Part shown: in pieces, positions 11,012 through 21,290 of the stretch
How the letters are laid out: each line of letters begins with the position of its first letter
Position numbering within the stretch: position 1 is the first letter of the stretch
Translations under genes and position numbers: made by a program
Assembly: GCF_012273895.1 (NCBI RefSeq)
Contig: NC_052104.1
Coordinates: 2,852,001-2,916,000 of the forward strand
DNA: 64,000 bases
Source of the DNA: Zerene cesonia
Lineage: Eukaryota > Arthropoda > Insecta > Lepidoptera > Pieridae
Reading direction: 5' to 3'
Notes under the pieces: generated by a model
The model's input: only the letters and a program-made list of their open reading frames with translations
The model's database searches: none
What the model was told of the DNA's origin: nothing

Positions 11012-14000
11012 GTAAGTTTATTTTTAAATAGTCTTAACGAACTAATCATTTCTTTTTGCAACATAAAATAGTCTTACTAAACAATTCATTCATAATATAA
11101 ATCATCAGAAATTATAAACTATCAAAATAGCGCACACAAACAAAAGAAAGGGGCGACGCAGTGGGATTAGTTTTTTTTTGTCTTAACTTATTTTTAATCC
11201 AACCAATTAGAGAAAAATATATATGTATGCATTAATAAATATATCAAAATGAATTTTCAGGTTTCTAAAGGTGGCCGAATAACAGGAGAATTAGGTATTT
11301 ATTCCGTTTTTTTACTACTTTAGCTACTAGAAATAGTACGCGTAGTAGGTATAAACTCCCACATATCATCTCAAATTTACTTTATTTTATTAGCACGAAA
11401 CCTAGAAATCCAATAATCTAGAAATTAATAATTGGAAATTGTGAAACTTGGCGCCGCAGTTTTTGCTTAAATACATTTCAAATAATATAGAGAGATAGAC
11501 AAATAAACTCTACATATAACATGTAGTGGCTGCCTGGCAGAGTTCGCTTGTACGCGATAAGGCCGCCTATTTAACCTTATTGATGTTTCATTCCTTTCTT
11601 GTTTTATTTCGTCTGCATTTGTTAATCTTCCAATATTCAATTAAAGTGATAAAAATTGATTATACTTTATTTGCACCTTATAAATGAAAGTTTTTGTATG
11701 TTTCAGATAAATGTGAACTTAAAATTGTAAGTATGAGTTTTTAAGATAACAATAAGACAGTTACTAACAAATGATTATGCGTTAGATACTGGTTATATTA
11801 TGTATTCTAACGATTTTAAACTTTTTTCAATGTAATGATTTTTTATTATGTCTATTGAATACACTTAAAATATTATTTCAGGGTATTAAAGGCAGCACTG
11901 AGTTAAACTTATTAAAAGGTAACTATAACATTGAAAAATATTTAAATGATAAAAAACAATCGATCATGGGTATTCAAACCAGCGCCTTTTGCAATACCGT
12001 GGCCACTACCTATACCCCATCAACACCCATCAACCTAAGCAACAAAAAAAATGAAATAGGTAGCAACAAAAAAAAATGAAATAGGTGTAGATATTTAAAA
12101 AATAATTTCATTTTTTTGTTTGAAGAATTTAACTACTGTTACTACAGCTATTAAACTAAAAATAAAATTCAATTTTTTTCTATTCTTTAAATAAATAAGT
12201 GCAATATATATAATACCTACTAATTCAATATTATGATTTTTATTGAAAAGGTGAAAAGGGAGAAAAAGGAGATATCGGTTGGACGGGAATACCGGGGAAC
12301 AATGGCGCAAAGGGAAATGATGGAGAAAAAGGAAATAAGGGTGATAAAGGTATCCCTGGGAATACTGAAATAGTAAAAATAAAGGAAATATCTGGGGCAA
12401 AAGGTGAAAAGGGTGATAAAGGAGACACTGGTGAAGGACGCCAGGGATTGGCTGGACCACCAGGACCTCAGGGGGAGCCTGGGACACCTGGAACACCAGG
12501 AGAACGGGGTGACCCGGGTTCAATTGGGCCAATGGGTCTTCGGGGTGCAGACGGTGCAAAAGGATCAATCGGACCTCAAGTATGAATATTTGTATTTAAT
12601 ATTCAATTAAATAGAAATCATCATCATCATCATCATCAGCCCTTATATGTTCCCACTGCTGGGACACAGGCCTCCTATGAGGGTTCAGGCCATAATCCAC
12701 CACGCTGGCCAAGTGCGGGTTGGCAGATGTCACATGTCGTCGAACTTTTTGATTCTCGGACATGCCGGTTTCCTCACGATGTTTTCCTTCACCGTTTTAA
12801 GCAGTGGTGATGTTATCTACATGCGCAGATAAATTGAAAAATCAATTTATTTCCTGCGCGCTCGCCCGGTCTCGAACCCCGACTCATCGATTTTGAAGTC
12901 CGAGGTTCTCACCACTGAGCCACCACTGCTTTTTAAATAGAAAATAAGACATGATTTTTTTCACTTGATTGCTTTAGACCTAAAACCGTTTTCAGTACTA
13001 AAACTAGTTCTGAGACTGATGTCTATAATATGACTGTACAAATTGAACGAAAACTTGTATTGTACTCTGGTAGATATTGCTTTGGATCATACGGCCAAAG
13101 GTTTCCTTCGCTGTATTTAAATGATATATTTTCTCAACTGATTTATTTCCCTATCGAATAGTTCTTATTTTACTTTTTGTTCAAAGGGTGAAAAAGGAGA
13201 GCCAGGAGAGAACTGCGTTTGCGATAGTAAGTATACTAATCTGTGGTAATAGCTGCAAATTTTTCTTAAAATTAAACAACAAAAAATGTTTTAGGAATGA
13301 CACGTGGAGAAGCAGGAACAATTCTTGCTGGCTCCCCTTCGAATCCAGCTAATACCTGTCTTGATATTGATTCACGAGATAATGGTATGCATTTATAGTA
13401 ACTTTTTATATAGTGGCGATCGAAAAAAGTGAATTCCCATGTACCCTAGTGGGGTATGGGGCAGATGATATTCATCTGTTCCACTGATCGATTTCCTTTA
13501 TGGATTAGTAGGTGATCAGCCTTTGGTGTCTTGCGAGACCGAGTTTGTTTTTGTGCGTCTACACCGGGAATCGAACCCAGGATAACTGTAGTAAGGAGGT
13601 GGTGAACCGCGATCGATAAAGTAAAGATAAAAATCCATGAATGTTAATTTATCTGATTTTGTTTTTTTTATTTAATTATGCTTTAACGTATTTCATAACC
13701 AGAAATTTTTTAAAAAAACCACTGCTTCGGAAAGTCTCTGTTCATAGTACAGGGTCCCTAGTATATTTTTCATATTTTGTATTTATTAAATTATTATTAT
13801 TATTATTATACGTCAAAACAAATGCTCCACAAAGGCTGCTTCATTGTCCGTTGTTAAAACACTTCTGGTAAATCCAAATTGCTACGAATGTGACAGCTTA
13901 TTAATTACGAAATAAGCTACTAATTAGTCTAGTATTAATTTTTCTTAGAATTCACTCAAAGTTGGTAGAACCCATATTGGTGGGAAATTGACATCCTCGT

Positions 14001-15608
14001 GATCATTGCCGTTGACTTGAGGGATCACTTTCTGCGTCTAAACAGATCAGGAAATTAAACACGGGCACAACATTAATTAATAACTAATAGTATGGGCTGG
14101 AGGCTCTATATCCTTTTCCTTACCTTCCCACTCTTTTCCTTAATACCTCTCGGTAATCCTTTTTAATCCCTACCCATATTGGAAGTCNNNNNNNNNNNNN
14201 NNNNNNNNNNNNNNNNNNNNNNNNNNNNNNNNNNNNNNNNNNNNNNNNNNNNNNNNNNNNNNNNNNNNNNNNNNNNNNNNNNNNNNNNNNNNNNNNNNNN
14301 NNNNNNNNNNNNNNNNNNNNNNNNNNNNNNNNNNNNNNNNNNNNNNNNNNNNNNNNNNNNNNNNNNNNNNNNNNNNNNNNNNNNNNNNNNNNNNNNNNNN
14401 NNNNNNNNNNNNNNNNNNNNNNNNNNNNNNNNNNNNNNNNNNNNNNNNNNNNNNNNNNNNNNNNNNNNNNNNNNNNNNNNNNNNNNNNNNNNNNNNNNNN
14501 NNNNNNNNNNNNNNNNNNNNNNNNNNNNNNNNNNNNNNNNNNNNNNNNNNNNNNNNNNNNNNNNNNNNNNNNNNNNNNNNNNNNNNNNNNNNNNNNNNNN
14601 NNNNNNNNNNNNNNNNNNNNNNNNNNNNNNNNNNNNNNNNNNNNNNNNNNNNNNNNNNNNNNNNNNNNNNNNNNNNNNNNNNNNNNNNNNNNNNNNNNNN
14701 NNNNNNNNNNNNNNNNNNNNNNNNNNNNNNNNNNNNNNNNNNNNNNNNNNNNNNNNNNNNNNNNNNNNNNNNNNNNNNNNNNNNNNNNNNNNNNNNNNNN
14801 NNNNNNNNNNNNNNNNNNNNNNNNNNNNNNNNNNNNNNNNNNNNNNNNNNNNNNNNNNNNNNNNNNNNNNNNNNNNNNNNNNNNNNNNNNNNNNNNNNNN
14901 NNNNNNNNNNNNNNNNNNNNNNNNNNNNNNNNNNNNNNNNNNNNNNNNNNNNNNNNNNNNNNNNNNNNNNNNNNNNNNNNNNNNNNNNNNNNNNNNNNNN
15001 NNNNNNNNNNNNNNNNNNNNNNNNNNNNNNNNNNNNNNNNNNNNNNNNNNNNNNNNNNNNNNNNNNNNNNNNNNNNNNNNNNNNNNNNNNNNNNNNNNNN
15101 NNNNNNNNNNNNNNNNNNNNNNNNNNNNNNNNNNNNNNNNNNNNNNNNNNNNNNNNNNNNNNNNNNNNNNNNNNNNNNNNNNNNNNNCTGCTGGGACTCA
15201 GGCCTCCTATGAGGGTTCAGGCCATAATCCACCACGCTGGCCAAGTGCGGGTTGGCAGATGTCACATGCCGTCGAACTTTTAATTCTTGGACATGCCGGT
15301 TTCCTCACGATGTTTTCCTTCACCGTTGAAGCAGTGGTGATGTTATCTACATGCGCAGATAAATTGAAAAATCAAATTATTTCCTGCGCGCTCGGCCGGT
15401 CTCGAACCCCGACTTATCGATTTTGAAGTCCGAGGTCCTCACCACTGAGCCACCACTACTTTTATTATATATTGGAAGTCAGCGATGCATTTGTAGAATG
15501 CATAGAGACGTAAGGGCTGCAATAGACGTTACGCCACTACAAATGTTCATGGGCGGTGGTAGCGCTTACCCTCAGGCGACCCACCAGTTTCATTGCCGAC
15601 GGTGACAT

Positions 15609-15649
<41 letters not shown>

Positions 15650-17337
15650 CAGCTAAAAGATCGACAGGTTGCTTATGCGACATTCATCATAAAGACTTTC
15701 CCCAATAAATATATTATAATGTATTCGTAGGACTGGGCTACATTGTAGACTACATGTTCTCTGATATCTATATCGAATATGGTTTAATTGGTATTAGTGT
15801 ATACCTCTTATATTTGTCTCTCTTTCAGGTAAGTTTACAATAAATCCTTTGAACAAGTTCGATGTCTATTGCGATTTCAATAAAGGTCGCATATGCCTTT
15901 TAACAGACAACGAACCACGGACGGAGATTAAAGAATATCACTTTTTAGGGAAACCTTTTTTACTAAGCGAAGTTGGATTTAAAGCGAATACATTATATGG
16001 CGTGAGTATTTAATTGAATATTTAGTTTGTTATTAGGCATTGATAATGCTATCAATACAGTTCTAACAGGATACCCAACTCCTTATTACACTGTCGACAT
16101 AATTGGAATTTATATTTTTATTCATATAAAAATTAATTGTGAATATCGTTTTTGAACATAGTTTCTTATTATATTGGGGCCTTTCCAGCTGCTTACGGTG
16201 TGCGTAAGTGCCAATGTCTTCTGTAAAATCAACGAATTTTTTTTTACAATTTGTAATTTAGACGTTATCTAAAGTGTTATTTTTGTTTTAGTTAACACTA
16301 CCCCAACTAGCATACCTAAATTCATGGACTGTGGGTGGCTTTGAGAAGATTAGAATCTACTGTAACGATACTGTAGTACATTCAGAAGAGACTCCAGATA
16401 TGTCTATGCAATTGCTGCTTTGGAATGATAATTTGATTGGTCCAAGTCCATCTCCTCACACTCCATATTATTATAAGGTTACCAAAGACTTGTGCAAGGT
16501 ATGTATTCAAATCAAAATGAAAATAAACTAATCATAATATTTATGATATTTTTAGTCTTAGCCGATGTTATGTATGTGGGTGTAGAATTTTAAATACAGA
16601 TTATAATCTAACTCTCTTGTAAATGTCGATAAATTTTGATCAGTAACATTTGCTTGTATTTTGCGCATTATTTTTCTTAGATTTGTTATGCAAATTCATC
16701 GCAGATATCAATGCTAATTTACTTTTCCCAAAGTTGGTTGGATGCATGTTGAATGTCGACTACCTTCTTTTTTTAATGAGGAAATCTTGCATAAGATACC
16801 CATGGCTCCCGGCGATGGAGCTGTGTGTAATGTCAGATTCCACAATTGTCGACAGATGACAATGTTATAATGACAAATATATAAAATGTATAAACAGTAT
16901 TCAGCATTAATGAATATCCATATACCCTTTTGTAGGTACTATAGTACAAAGTGGATGAAGGGTTAATGAAACTGAACTTTGCAATATATTAGGAGGCCAT
17001 GCTGCCTAGTATTAAAGAACTATTATTGGGAATCCTTAATTATAAAATATGCGTAATAAATCTATTATCATAATAACGTATTCCATTAAAGATTACATAA
17101 TTTAGAAATGTATGTGGGATAAAAAAAACATTATGTTGATATTATTCATTCAATTTGATTTTGTTATCGTTATTTCAGGATAAAGAAAAGTATGCGGATG
17201 TAGAAGTGTCATCAGACACCAATACGCGTTTACCAGTTATAGATTTTTATATCAGAGACCCGAAGAAATCCGCTTCAATATCTCTACAGCTGTTGGAACT
17301 TTGTTTTAACTTCGTATTACCTGAATCTGAATCCTGA
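10956..17337 (+). CDS. Short fibrillar-collagen-like gene with COLFI C-terminal domain (10 exons visible, 5' end missing)
   Basis: Seen: ten exons join in one frame: 10956-11011, 11261-11294, 11707-11726, 11882-11918, 12251-12579, 13187-13226, 13295-13384, 15829-16001, 16292-16498, 17179-17337, all with AG/GT borders and compatible phases, giving about 381 codons to a TGA at 17335. Order: non-collagenous N-part (about 50 residues), about 34 Gly-X-Y triplets with two interruptions, a Cys-Val-Cys linker, then a domain of about 200 residues. Family knowledge: that domain matches the fibrillar procollagen C-propeptide (COLFI), with NPANTC at its start, a central IYC, and RLPVIDF before a final cysteine. 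Such domains select and trimerise collagen chains in the ER before secretion. Inference: an extracellular-matrix collagen of unusually small size. The first visible exon starts in phase 1 with no Met, so a signal-peptide exon lies upstream unidentified. It converges with the CUB gene. Not a collagen IV: no C4 repeats. Confidence 0.85.
11261..11294 (+). CDS. Collagen gene exon b
   Basis: A 34-bp exon after attttcag with donor gtattt. Phase 0 in, phase 1 out. It reads VSKGGRITGEL plus the first base of a Gly codon. Small, so support rests on phase agreement with both neighbours. Confidence 0.5.
11528..11665 (+). repeat. LINE 3'-end repeat (family E) in collagen intron
   Basis: ggctgcctggcagagttcgc, then acgcgataaggccgcctatt and a T-rich tail. 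Confidence 0.5.
11707..11726 (+). CDS. Collagen gene micro-exon c
   Basis: A 20-bp exon between gtttcag and gtaagt. Phase 1 in, phase 0 out, reading (G)DKCELKI. It brings one cysteine into the N-terminal region. Very short, but both splice sites are strong and the phases fit exons b and d. Confidence 0.45.
11882..11918 (+). CDS. Collagen gene exon d
   Basis: A 37-bp exon after atttcag with donor gtaac. Phase 0 in, phase 1 out, reading GIKGSTELNLLK plus the first base of a Gly codon that is finished at the start of the triple-helix exon. Confidence 0.55.
12251..12579 (+). CDS. Collagen gene triple-helix exon e
   Basis: A 329-bp exon carrying nearly the whole helix. About 12 Gly-X-Y triplets are followed by an interruption (NTEIVKIKEIS), four triplets, a short break (GEGRQ), and 15 triplets including GPPGPQGEPGTPGTPGERG. 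The acceptor is a weak gaaaag and the donor is gtatga. Its length is not a multiple of 9, 45 or 54 bp, unlike the exons of classical vertebrate fibrillar collagens. Lys-Gly-Glu and Gly-Glu-Lys charge pairs dominate the first half; Pro-rich triplets dominate the second. Confidence 0.9.
12632..12934 (-). mobile_element. SINE family A, full-length, in collagen intron
   Basis: Read on the minus strand it has a tRNA-like head (agcagtggtggctcagtggt, then a B-box-like gggttcgagaccgggcg), body, and an end in a run of ATG repeats (12618-12632). It lies 50 bp past the triple-helix exon. Confidence 0.75.
13187..13226 (+). CDS. Collagen gene exon f: end of helix and CVC linker
   Basis: A 40-bp exon, phase 0 in and 1 out, reading GEKGEPGENCVCD. 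The last three triplets are followed directly by Cys-Val-Cys. Inference: because the following domain lacks the usual interchain cysteines, this pair at the helix end could link chains instead. Confidence 0.8.
13295..13384 (+). CDS. Collagen gene exon g: start of COLFI domain
   Basis: A 90-bp exon, phase 1 in and 1 out. It reads RMTRGEAGTILAGS and then NPANTCLDIDSRDN. The NPA-x-TC motif matches the opening of COLFI domains (NPARTC in vertebrate chains). It holds cysteine 1. An intron of 2.4 kb, with SINE copies and a gap, follows. Confidence 0.85.
13425..13610 (-). mobile_element. SINE family T, minus, in collagen intron
   Basis: Plus strand reads gaattcccatgtaccctagt, ggggcagatgatattcatct, and the reversed B box accgggaatcgaacccag. 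Same family as 2816-3012. Confidence 0.65.
14060..14187 (-). repeat. Dispersed repeat B, left part, split by SINE and gap
   Basis: tatgggctggaggctctata through tacccatattggaagtc, continued at 15469 after the inserted SINE. Confidence 0.6.
14188..15187. other. Assembly gap, 1000 N
   Basis: Exactly 1000 N, in collagen intron between exons g and h. Flank duplication suggests it holds part of a SINE-bearing insertion. Confidence 0.99.
15188..15465 (-). mobile_element. SINE family A next to gap, inserted in repeat B
   Basis: Nearly full length, cut by the N run at its 3' end. A 12-bp duplication (atattggaagtc) lies at 14176-14187 and 15469-15480 on either side of gap plus SINE. Confidence 0.7.
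15469..15608 (-). repeat. Dispersed repeat B, right part
   Basis: Resumes with atattggaagtcagcgatgc and runs to ttgccgacggtgacataaaa, next to a TA repeat. Confidence 0.6.
15612..15648. repeat. (TA)n microsatellite
   Basis: About 37 bp of pure TA at the end of a repeat B copy in the collagen intron. Confidence 0.9.
15829..16001 (+). CDS. Collagen gene exon h: COLFI domain, cysteines 4 and 5
   Basis: A 173-bp exon, phase 1 in and 0 out. It contains KFTINPLNKFDVYCDF and, 7 residues after VYC, RICLL. By family alignment these are COLFI cysteines 4 and 5. The stretch that in vertebrates carries the Asp-Pro-Asn-Gln-Gly-Cys calcium loop is shortened here to Asn-Pro-Leu-Asn, without its cysteine. 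Confidence 0.85.
16292..16498 (+). CDS. Collagen gene exon i: COLFI domain core, cysteines 6 and 7
   Basis: A 207-bp exon with phase 0 at both ends. LTLPQLAYLNSWT and KIRIYCND align with the conserved LTFLRL...ITYHCKN core of COLFI. The exon ends near KVTKDLCK (cysteine 7). The donor is gtatgt. Confidence 0.85.
17179..17337 (+). CDS. Collagen gene terminal exon j
   Basis: A 159-bp coding part ending in TGA. TNTRLPVIDFYIRD aligns with the KTSRLPIIDVAPLD motif of COLFI. LELCFNF supplies the final cysteine, but the chain runs about nine residues past it (VLPESES) instead of ending right after, as vertebrate chains do. Confidence 0.9.
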   Translation, partial: DKEKYADVEVSSDTNTRLPVIDFYIRDPKKSASISLQLLELCFNFVLPESES

Positions 17338-17516
17338 ATCTTTACTATAAGTTTATAACTTCATCGATATAACTGGAAACACGATTTCCCGCCGTTATTT
17401 TAAAGGAAGATTATATTTTGAGTTTCTGTAATGTCAATTCAAGTACAGCGTCGTAACCTTTTACCGTTTATAGTGTGTTAAGTTTATATGTACATTATTA
17501 TTTTAGATATTCATGT

Positions 17517-17522
17517 AATAAA
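17517..17522 (+). terminator. Candidate polyadenylation signal of the collagen gene
   Basis: AATAAA lies 180 bp past the stop codon and just before a LINE 3' end. It is the first canonical signal downstream. AATAAA is common by chance in DNA this AT-rich. Confidence 0.35.
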
Positions 17523-17547
17523 TAATGTTAAAAATACCGCTGTGGAA

Positions 17548-17855
17548 TTACACAACTTGTTTCCACCATCGCCATTCCTCCATCGGTCGTCAGGCACAGA
17601 CCACTTTATGGTGGACGTTCCATGTACCCGAGCTAATCGGTTCGACTCTACATGCTTCATTCGAACCACAAGGGACTGGAACATGCTTCCTGAGTCTATA
17701 TTTCCTGACGGGTATAATCTAGGGTCCTCAAAGGTACCAAAGTTGTACAGGTATCTTCTAGGGAAGCGCGCTCCATCTTGGACTACATCTAGGCTTATCA
17801 GCTGGCGAGGCGAGGTAGTCAAGCGCTTCCCTATCACAAAAAAAAATAAAAATAA
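17548..17855 (+). mobile_element. 3' end of a non-LTR retrotransposon (jockey/CR1-like ORF2 C-terminus)
   Basis: Reading frame 17548-17865 contains FMVDVPCTRANRFDSTCF, then RTTRDWNMLPESIFPDGY and the tail LYRYLLGKR. From family knowledge this VDVPRSRT...RTARLWNSLP...FP..Y pattern is the C-terminus of insect jockey/CR1-type ORF2 proteins. It ends in an A-rich tail (about 17838-17855). The element is severely 5'-truncated. It sits about 210 bp beyond the collagen stop codon in the same orientation and could be part of the 3' UTR. Confidence 0.7.
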
Positions 17856-17865
17856 TGTTGCTTAA

Positions 17866-20783
17866 GTATATAGTAAATGTAGATCTATCGGAAAATTAGT
17901 TACGCTTTATGGAGCATCCCAGTTATTCTCTTGATGATCCAACATTGATTCTGGGTATATTATGCGCTTCTTTTCTGAAGATGTTTTCTAATAAAAACGT
18001 AGTTGGATTTATTTGTACTTTTGATATTCTGATTATATAACGTTATTGGTTACATAAACAAGAATTGCTCGCTTAAATAGTGAATAAATTACTCTTTATA
18101 TAATTGAGTGACGTTTTATTTTATACCCGGGTAATGTAATTTTTATTAATCAATGTATGTTTGTACTCAAATCGAATATAATATTATAATTACAAGTAAT
18201 ATACTTAAACAAAATAAAAAGTAAATGAACCTTTTTTTACTACATATTTATTCCAAGTAACACTACGATTTGAACGATGACAAAAATAATCATTTTAGCA
18301 AAAACCTAATCCTCCTTCGAATTGTCAATACCAAATTTAAATGGGACCATATGACAAGCTTTCAAATAAATGAGAATCATAAAAATCGGTTGAACCATTA
18401 AAATGTTATGAGCTAACAAACACAGAAAAAATACAGTCGAATTGATAACGTCGTGTTTTTTTTCAAGTGTGACGTAGTACCTAGGCAACTTTGTATTTAA
18501 ATTAGCGCCACCTTTGCATTTTTGGCAGAACAATCATGAGCATTGCTTAAAGATAACGTTGCTGTTTTGTCTTGGCTTCCGTATTAATTTATCCCAGATT
18601 TTCCTGCCTTTCATTAACGATACAATTTCATAATGATTCATCTTTAACTTAATGTATCTTTTTATTACAAAAAATCAATATACTTACTACTAATAATAGA
18701 TCGAAATTGGTGTGAGAGTGAGACCTTAATTTTTGCTTGCTTGATAAATGTTCGAGCTTTAGTTTTTGAAGTTCGTTTAATTGTACAATTATGTGATTTA
18801 ATATTAGGGTGCAGCAAGTGAATAAGACCCTTAAAGTCACGTGTTATACTAAGTGATTGAATTGAATTTGGATTAAATTCTAATTCCGAGTACAAGTAGC
18901 TCAGGTATCAAATGATATTCGATAGGAATATGAACGTTTAGCTAAAGCCAGCCTGGTTGCGTCTGATAACATACGTAACAATGGATGTTTGGATACGTGT
19001 GATTGACTCAGTCGGCTGTTCGCGACGTGACATAGAATAAGTCAATTTGTAAACAGATGCATTAAAATTCGTAATTAACTCGTAAAACCTGCATCTAATT
19101 TCGCTTGTTTGTGCCAAGATGATAATTACGTGATAAGCTGATCTTGAAGTTCATTGTAACTGACATTCATTAATTTAAAATAAATCGATGATGATATATA
19201 TCAATTTGTAATCGTCGTATCAGAATTGAACCAAAAATAATATTTATAAATTTTATTTGCATTTCAATCGTGACATGAAGTTCAAACAAAAAAAAAATAA
19301 ACTACCTCATATACTCGTAAATAGGTAGTAAGAGATTATCAATATAACATGCTCTGAAGAACACGTCATATGCGGTTTAATGATATATTATAAGGTCCTA
19401 CCTATCGAATAATATTAAAGCGTCTATTAAGTTATTGGAGATACTAAACTGAACAAAAAGATACGTCAATGGATAACTAATATTAATTGGAAGTATATGG
19501 ACTGAACTGGATACTACCAAATCTTCCATAGATAGACGTAAAAAAAGAAATGTAATCAATATTGTGATATTTCTCGTTCGTTCCTTCGTTTCAGTGTCTA
19601 GTACATCCACTGTTGGACATATGCCATCGGTCCTTCAAGCTATGTGCCCATCCCAGCACCACTTCAACTTGCTAATCCGATATTTCTCGTGTTGTACCAT
19701 AATATACACATTTGCACATCACTTTCGCTTTCGATTTTTGAACGGTTTATTTATAATAGGCAATCAGCCCAGGTGAGACTTGTTTAGAAATGTCTGTATT
19801 CGACTCCTACATTTGTCGGTTATAAAAGTTATATTAACCATAGCAGAATTGTGACGATTTGTGCCGAAATGACAATCTTCTTTTTCTGAAAAAATATTTT
19901 AAAGTTAAAAAATTAATCTACTTACTTAGTGTCACATCTGCTCAATAATCTTTATTCATTCAGCCGTCCGGCAATCATGGCTTTTGATTTATGCCTGCAT
20001 TAGTCAGGTTGATGGAGTATTTCATTTACCTAACTTACTAACTTCGGTTCCACTAATCAAATTTACGTAGATATACCATTTAATAGACTACTAGTATTGT
20101 ACAAGTGAACAAGTTGAAATATTAAATAGTATTAGTACCTAAATAGAAAGATAAATATTTATTAATTAACTAAGCTATAAATTATGTAATACGCCACTAA
20201 CCGCTCGTCTTGCTGGGTTGAGGCTAGATAAAATTTAAATATAATACAGCCAATAATTGTGTGAAGATTAGATTTTTATTGATGAAAACACAGTTTTTGT
20301 ATGAAAACATTATAATCGATCAAAAATACAAGTGTTACCTGTTTATAGTATTAATGGGCTGTATGGTATATATGGAGTTGGGACCTATTATAAGAAGTTG
20401 TAGTTATAACGGAATATTGTTCTGTAACCTGTTTTTTAAGAAACACAATGCATACCCGGTTCTCAACTATTAAAAGCTCTTTTTATTGAGCAGATATGAA
20501 AACATTATAATAAGCATCGAGTGATCTCTAGAGGAAAAAATGAACATAAATGACGTCGAACAAAAATAATTACTGTTTTCAACTGAAGCACATTTTGGAC
20601 AACATTTCAATTTAATTTAATACCTGTACATAATCCCTAACTTGTTCTAGAACATTTTATTTAAAGTAACGTTATCGCAGCGCACACCTCGACCCTTGTC
20701 AAGGGAAAAGGATTGATAGTCCATATAGGGAGTGAGTTATCATAATGTAAAACATTTAACTCCCACATGTTTATATTAACACT
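17866..20783. other. Intergenic between the convergent genes, nothing coding recognised
   Basis: Short frames on both strands show no splice-flanked or domain-like sequence. One probable repeat fragment at 19590. Confidence 0.5.
19590..19715. repeat. Probable mobile-element fragment
   Basis: cagtgtctagtacatccact, gttggacatatgccatcggt and agcaccacttcaacttgcta recall a phrase found in many lepidopteran repeats. No copy elsewhere in this window. Confidence 0.3.
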
Positions 20784-20975
20784 CCGTCCGTATCCCGTAG
20801 GAATATCGGGATAAAAAGTGGCCTATGTGTTATTCCAGTTGTCCAGCTGTCTATGTTCCAAATTTCATTGCAATCGGTTCAGTAGTTTTTGCGTGAAAGA
20901 GCAACAAACACACACACATCCTTACAAACTTTCGCATTTATAATATTAGTAGGACTAGTAGGATTAGTAGGATTA
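20784..20975 (-). mobile_element. Helitron-like element, second subfamily, minus, hairpin end missing
   Basis: Starts within ccgtatcccgtaggaatatc and ends in a run of aggactagtaggattagtag repeats. The CTAG terminus is absent. Confidence 0.55.
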
Positions 20976-21121
20976 TGTCTTTATTTTCTTAAATGTAAAC
21001 AAATTTGTTGACTTTTTATTATAATCATTAATTATCTATCATTATAACAATTATCTACTTGTTGAATTCATAGACTACACCATATTTCTAAAAAATATAT
21101 CCTAGTTTTAATCACACTGTA

Positions 21122-21290
21122 TTACACTAATATTATAAATGTGAATGTTTGTTTGTTTGGATGTTTGTCCGTCAATCACACTGAAACTATTCAATGGAAT
21201 ATGATGTAATTTGGTATCCCGATTAATTGCCCCCTTGCGATAAAATAGGAATCTTAATATCCGGGCGGAGCCGGGATAATCGGCCAGTAA
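21122..21290 (+). mobile_element. Helitron-like element fragment
   Basis: Begins attacactaatattataaat and carries gtccgtcaatcacactgaaac, as at 511-751. It ends in ccgggcggagccgggataatc without a clear terminus. Confidence 0.5.

Noticed and set aside
12095..12568. Minus-strand proline-rich frame of 157 codons
   Set aside because: It is the antisense shadow of the Gly-X-Y exon (Gly codons read as Pro/Ser on the other strand).
14120..15426. Long reading frames on both strands across the first N run
   Set aside because: They are made of N bases; the translated ends are SINE and repeat B sequence. The same holds for frames over the other three gaps.
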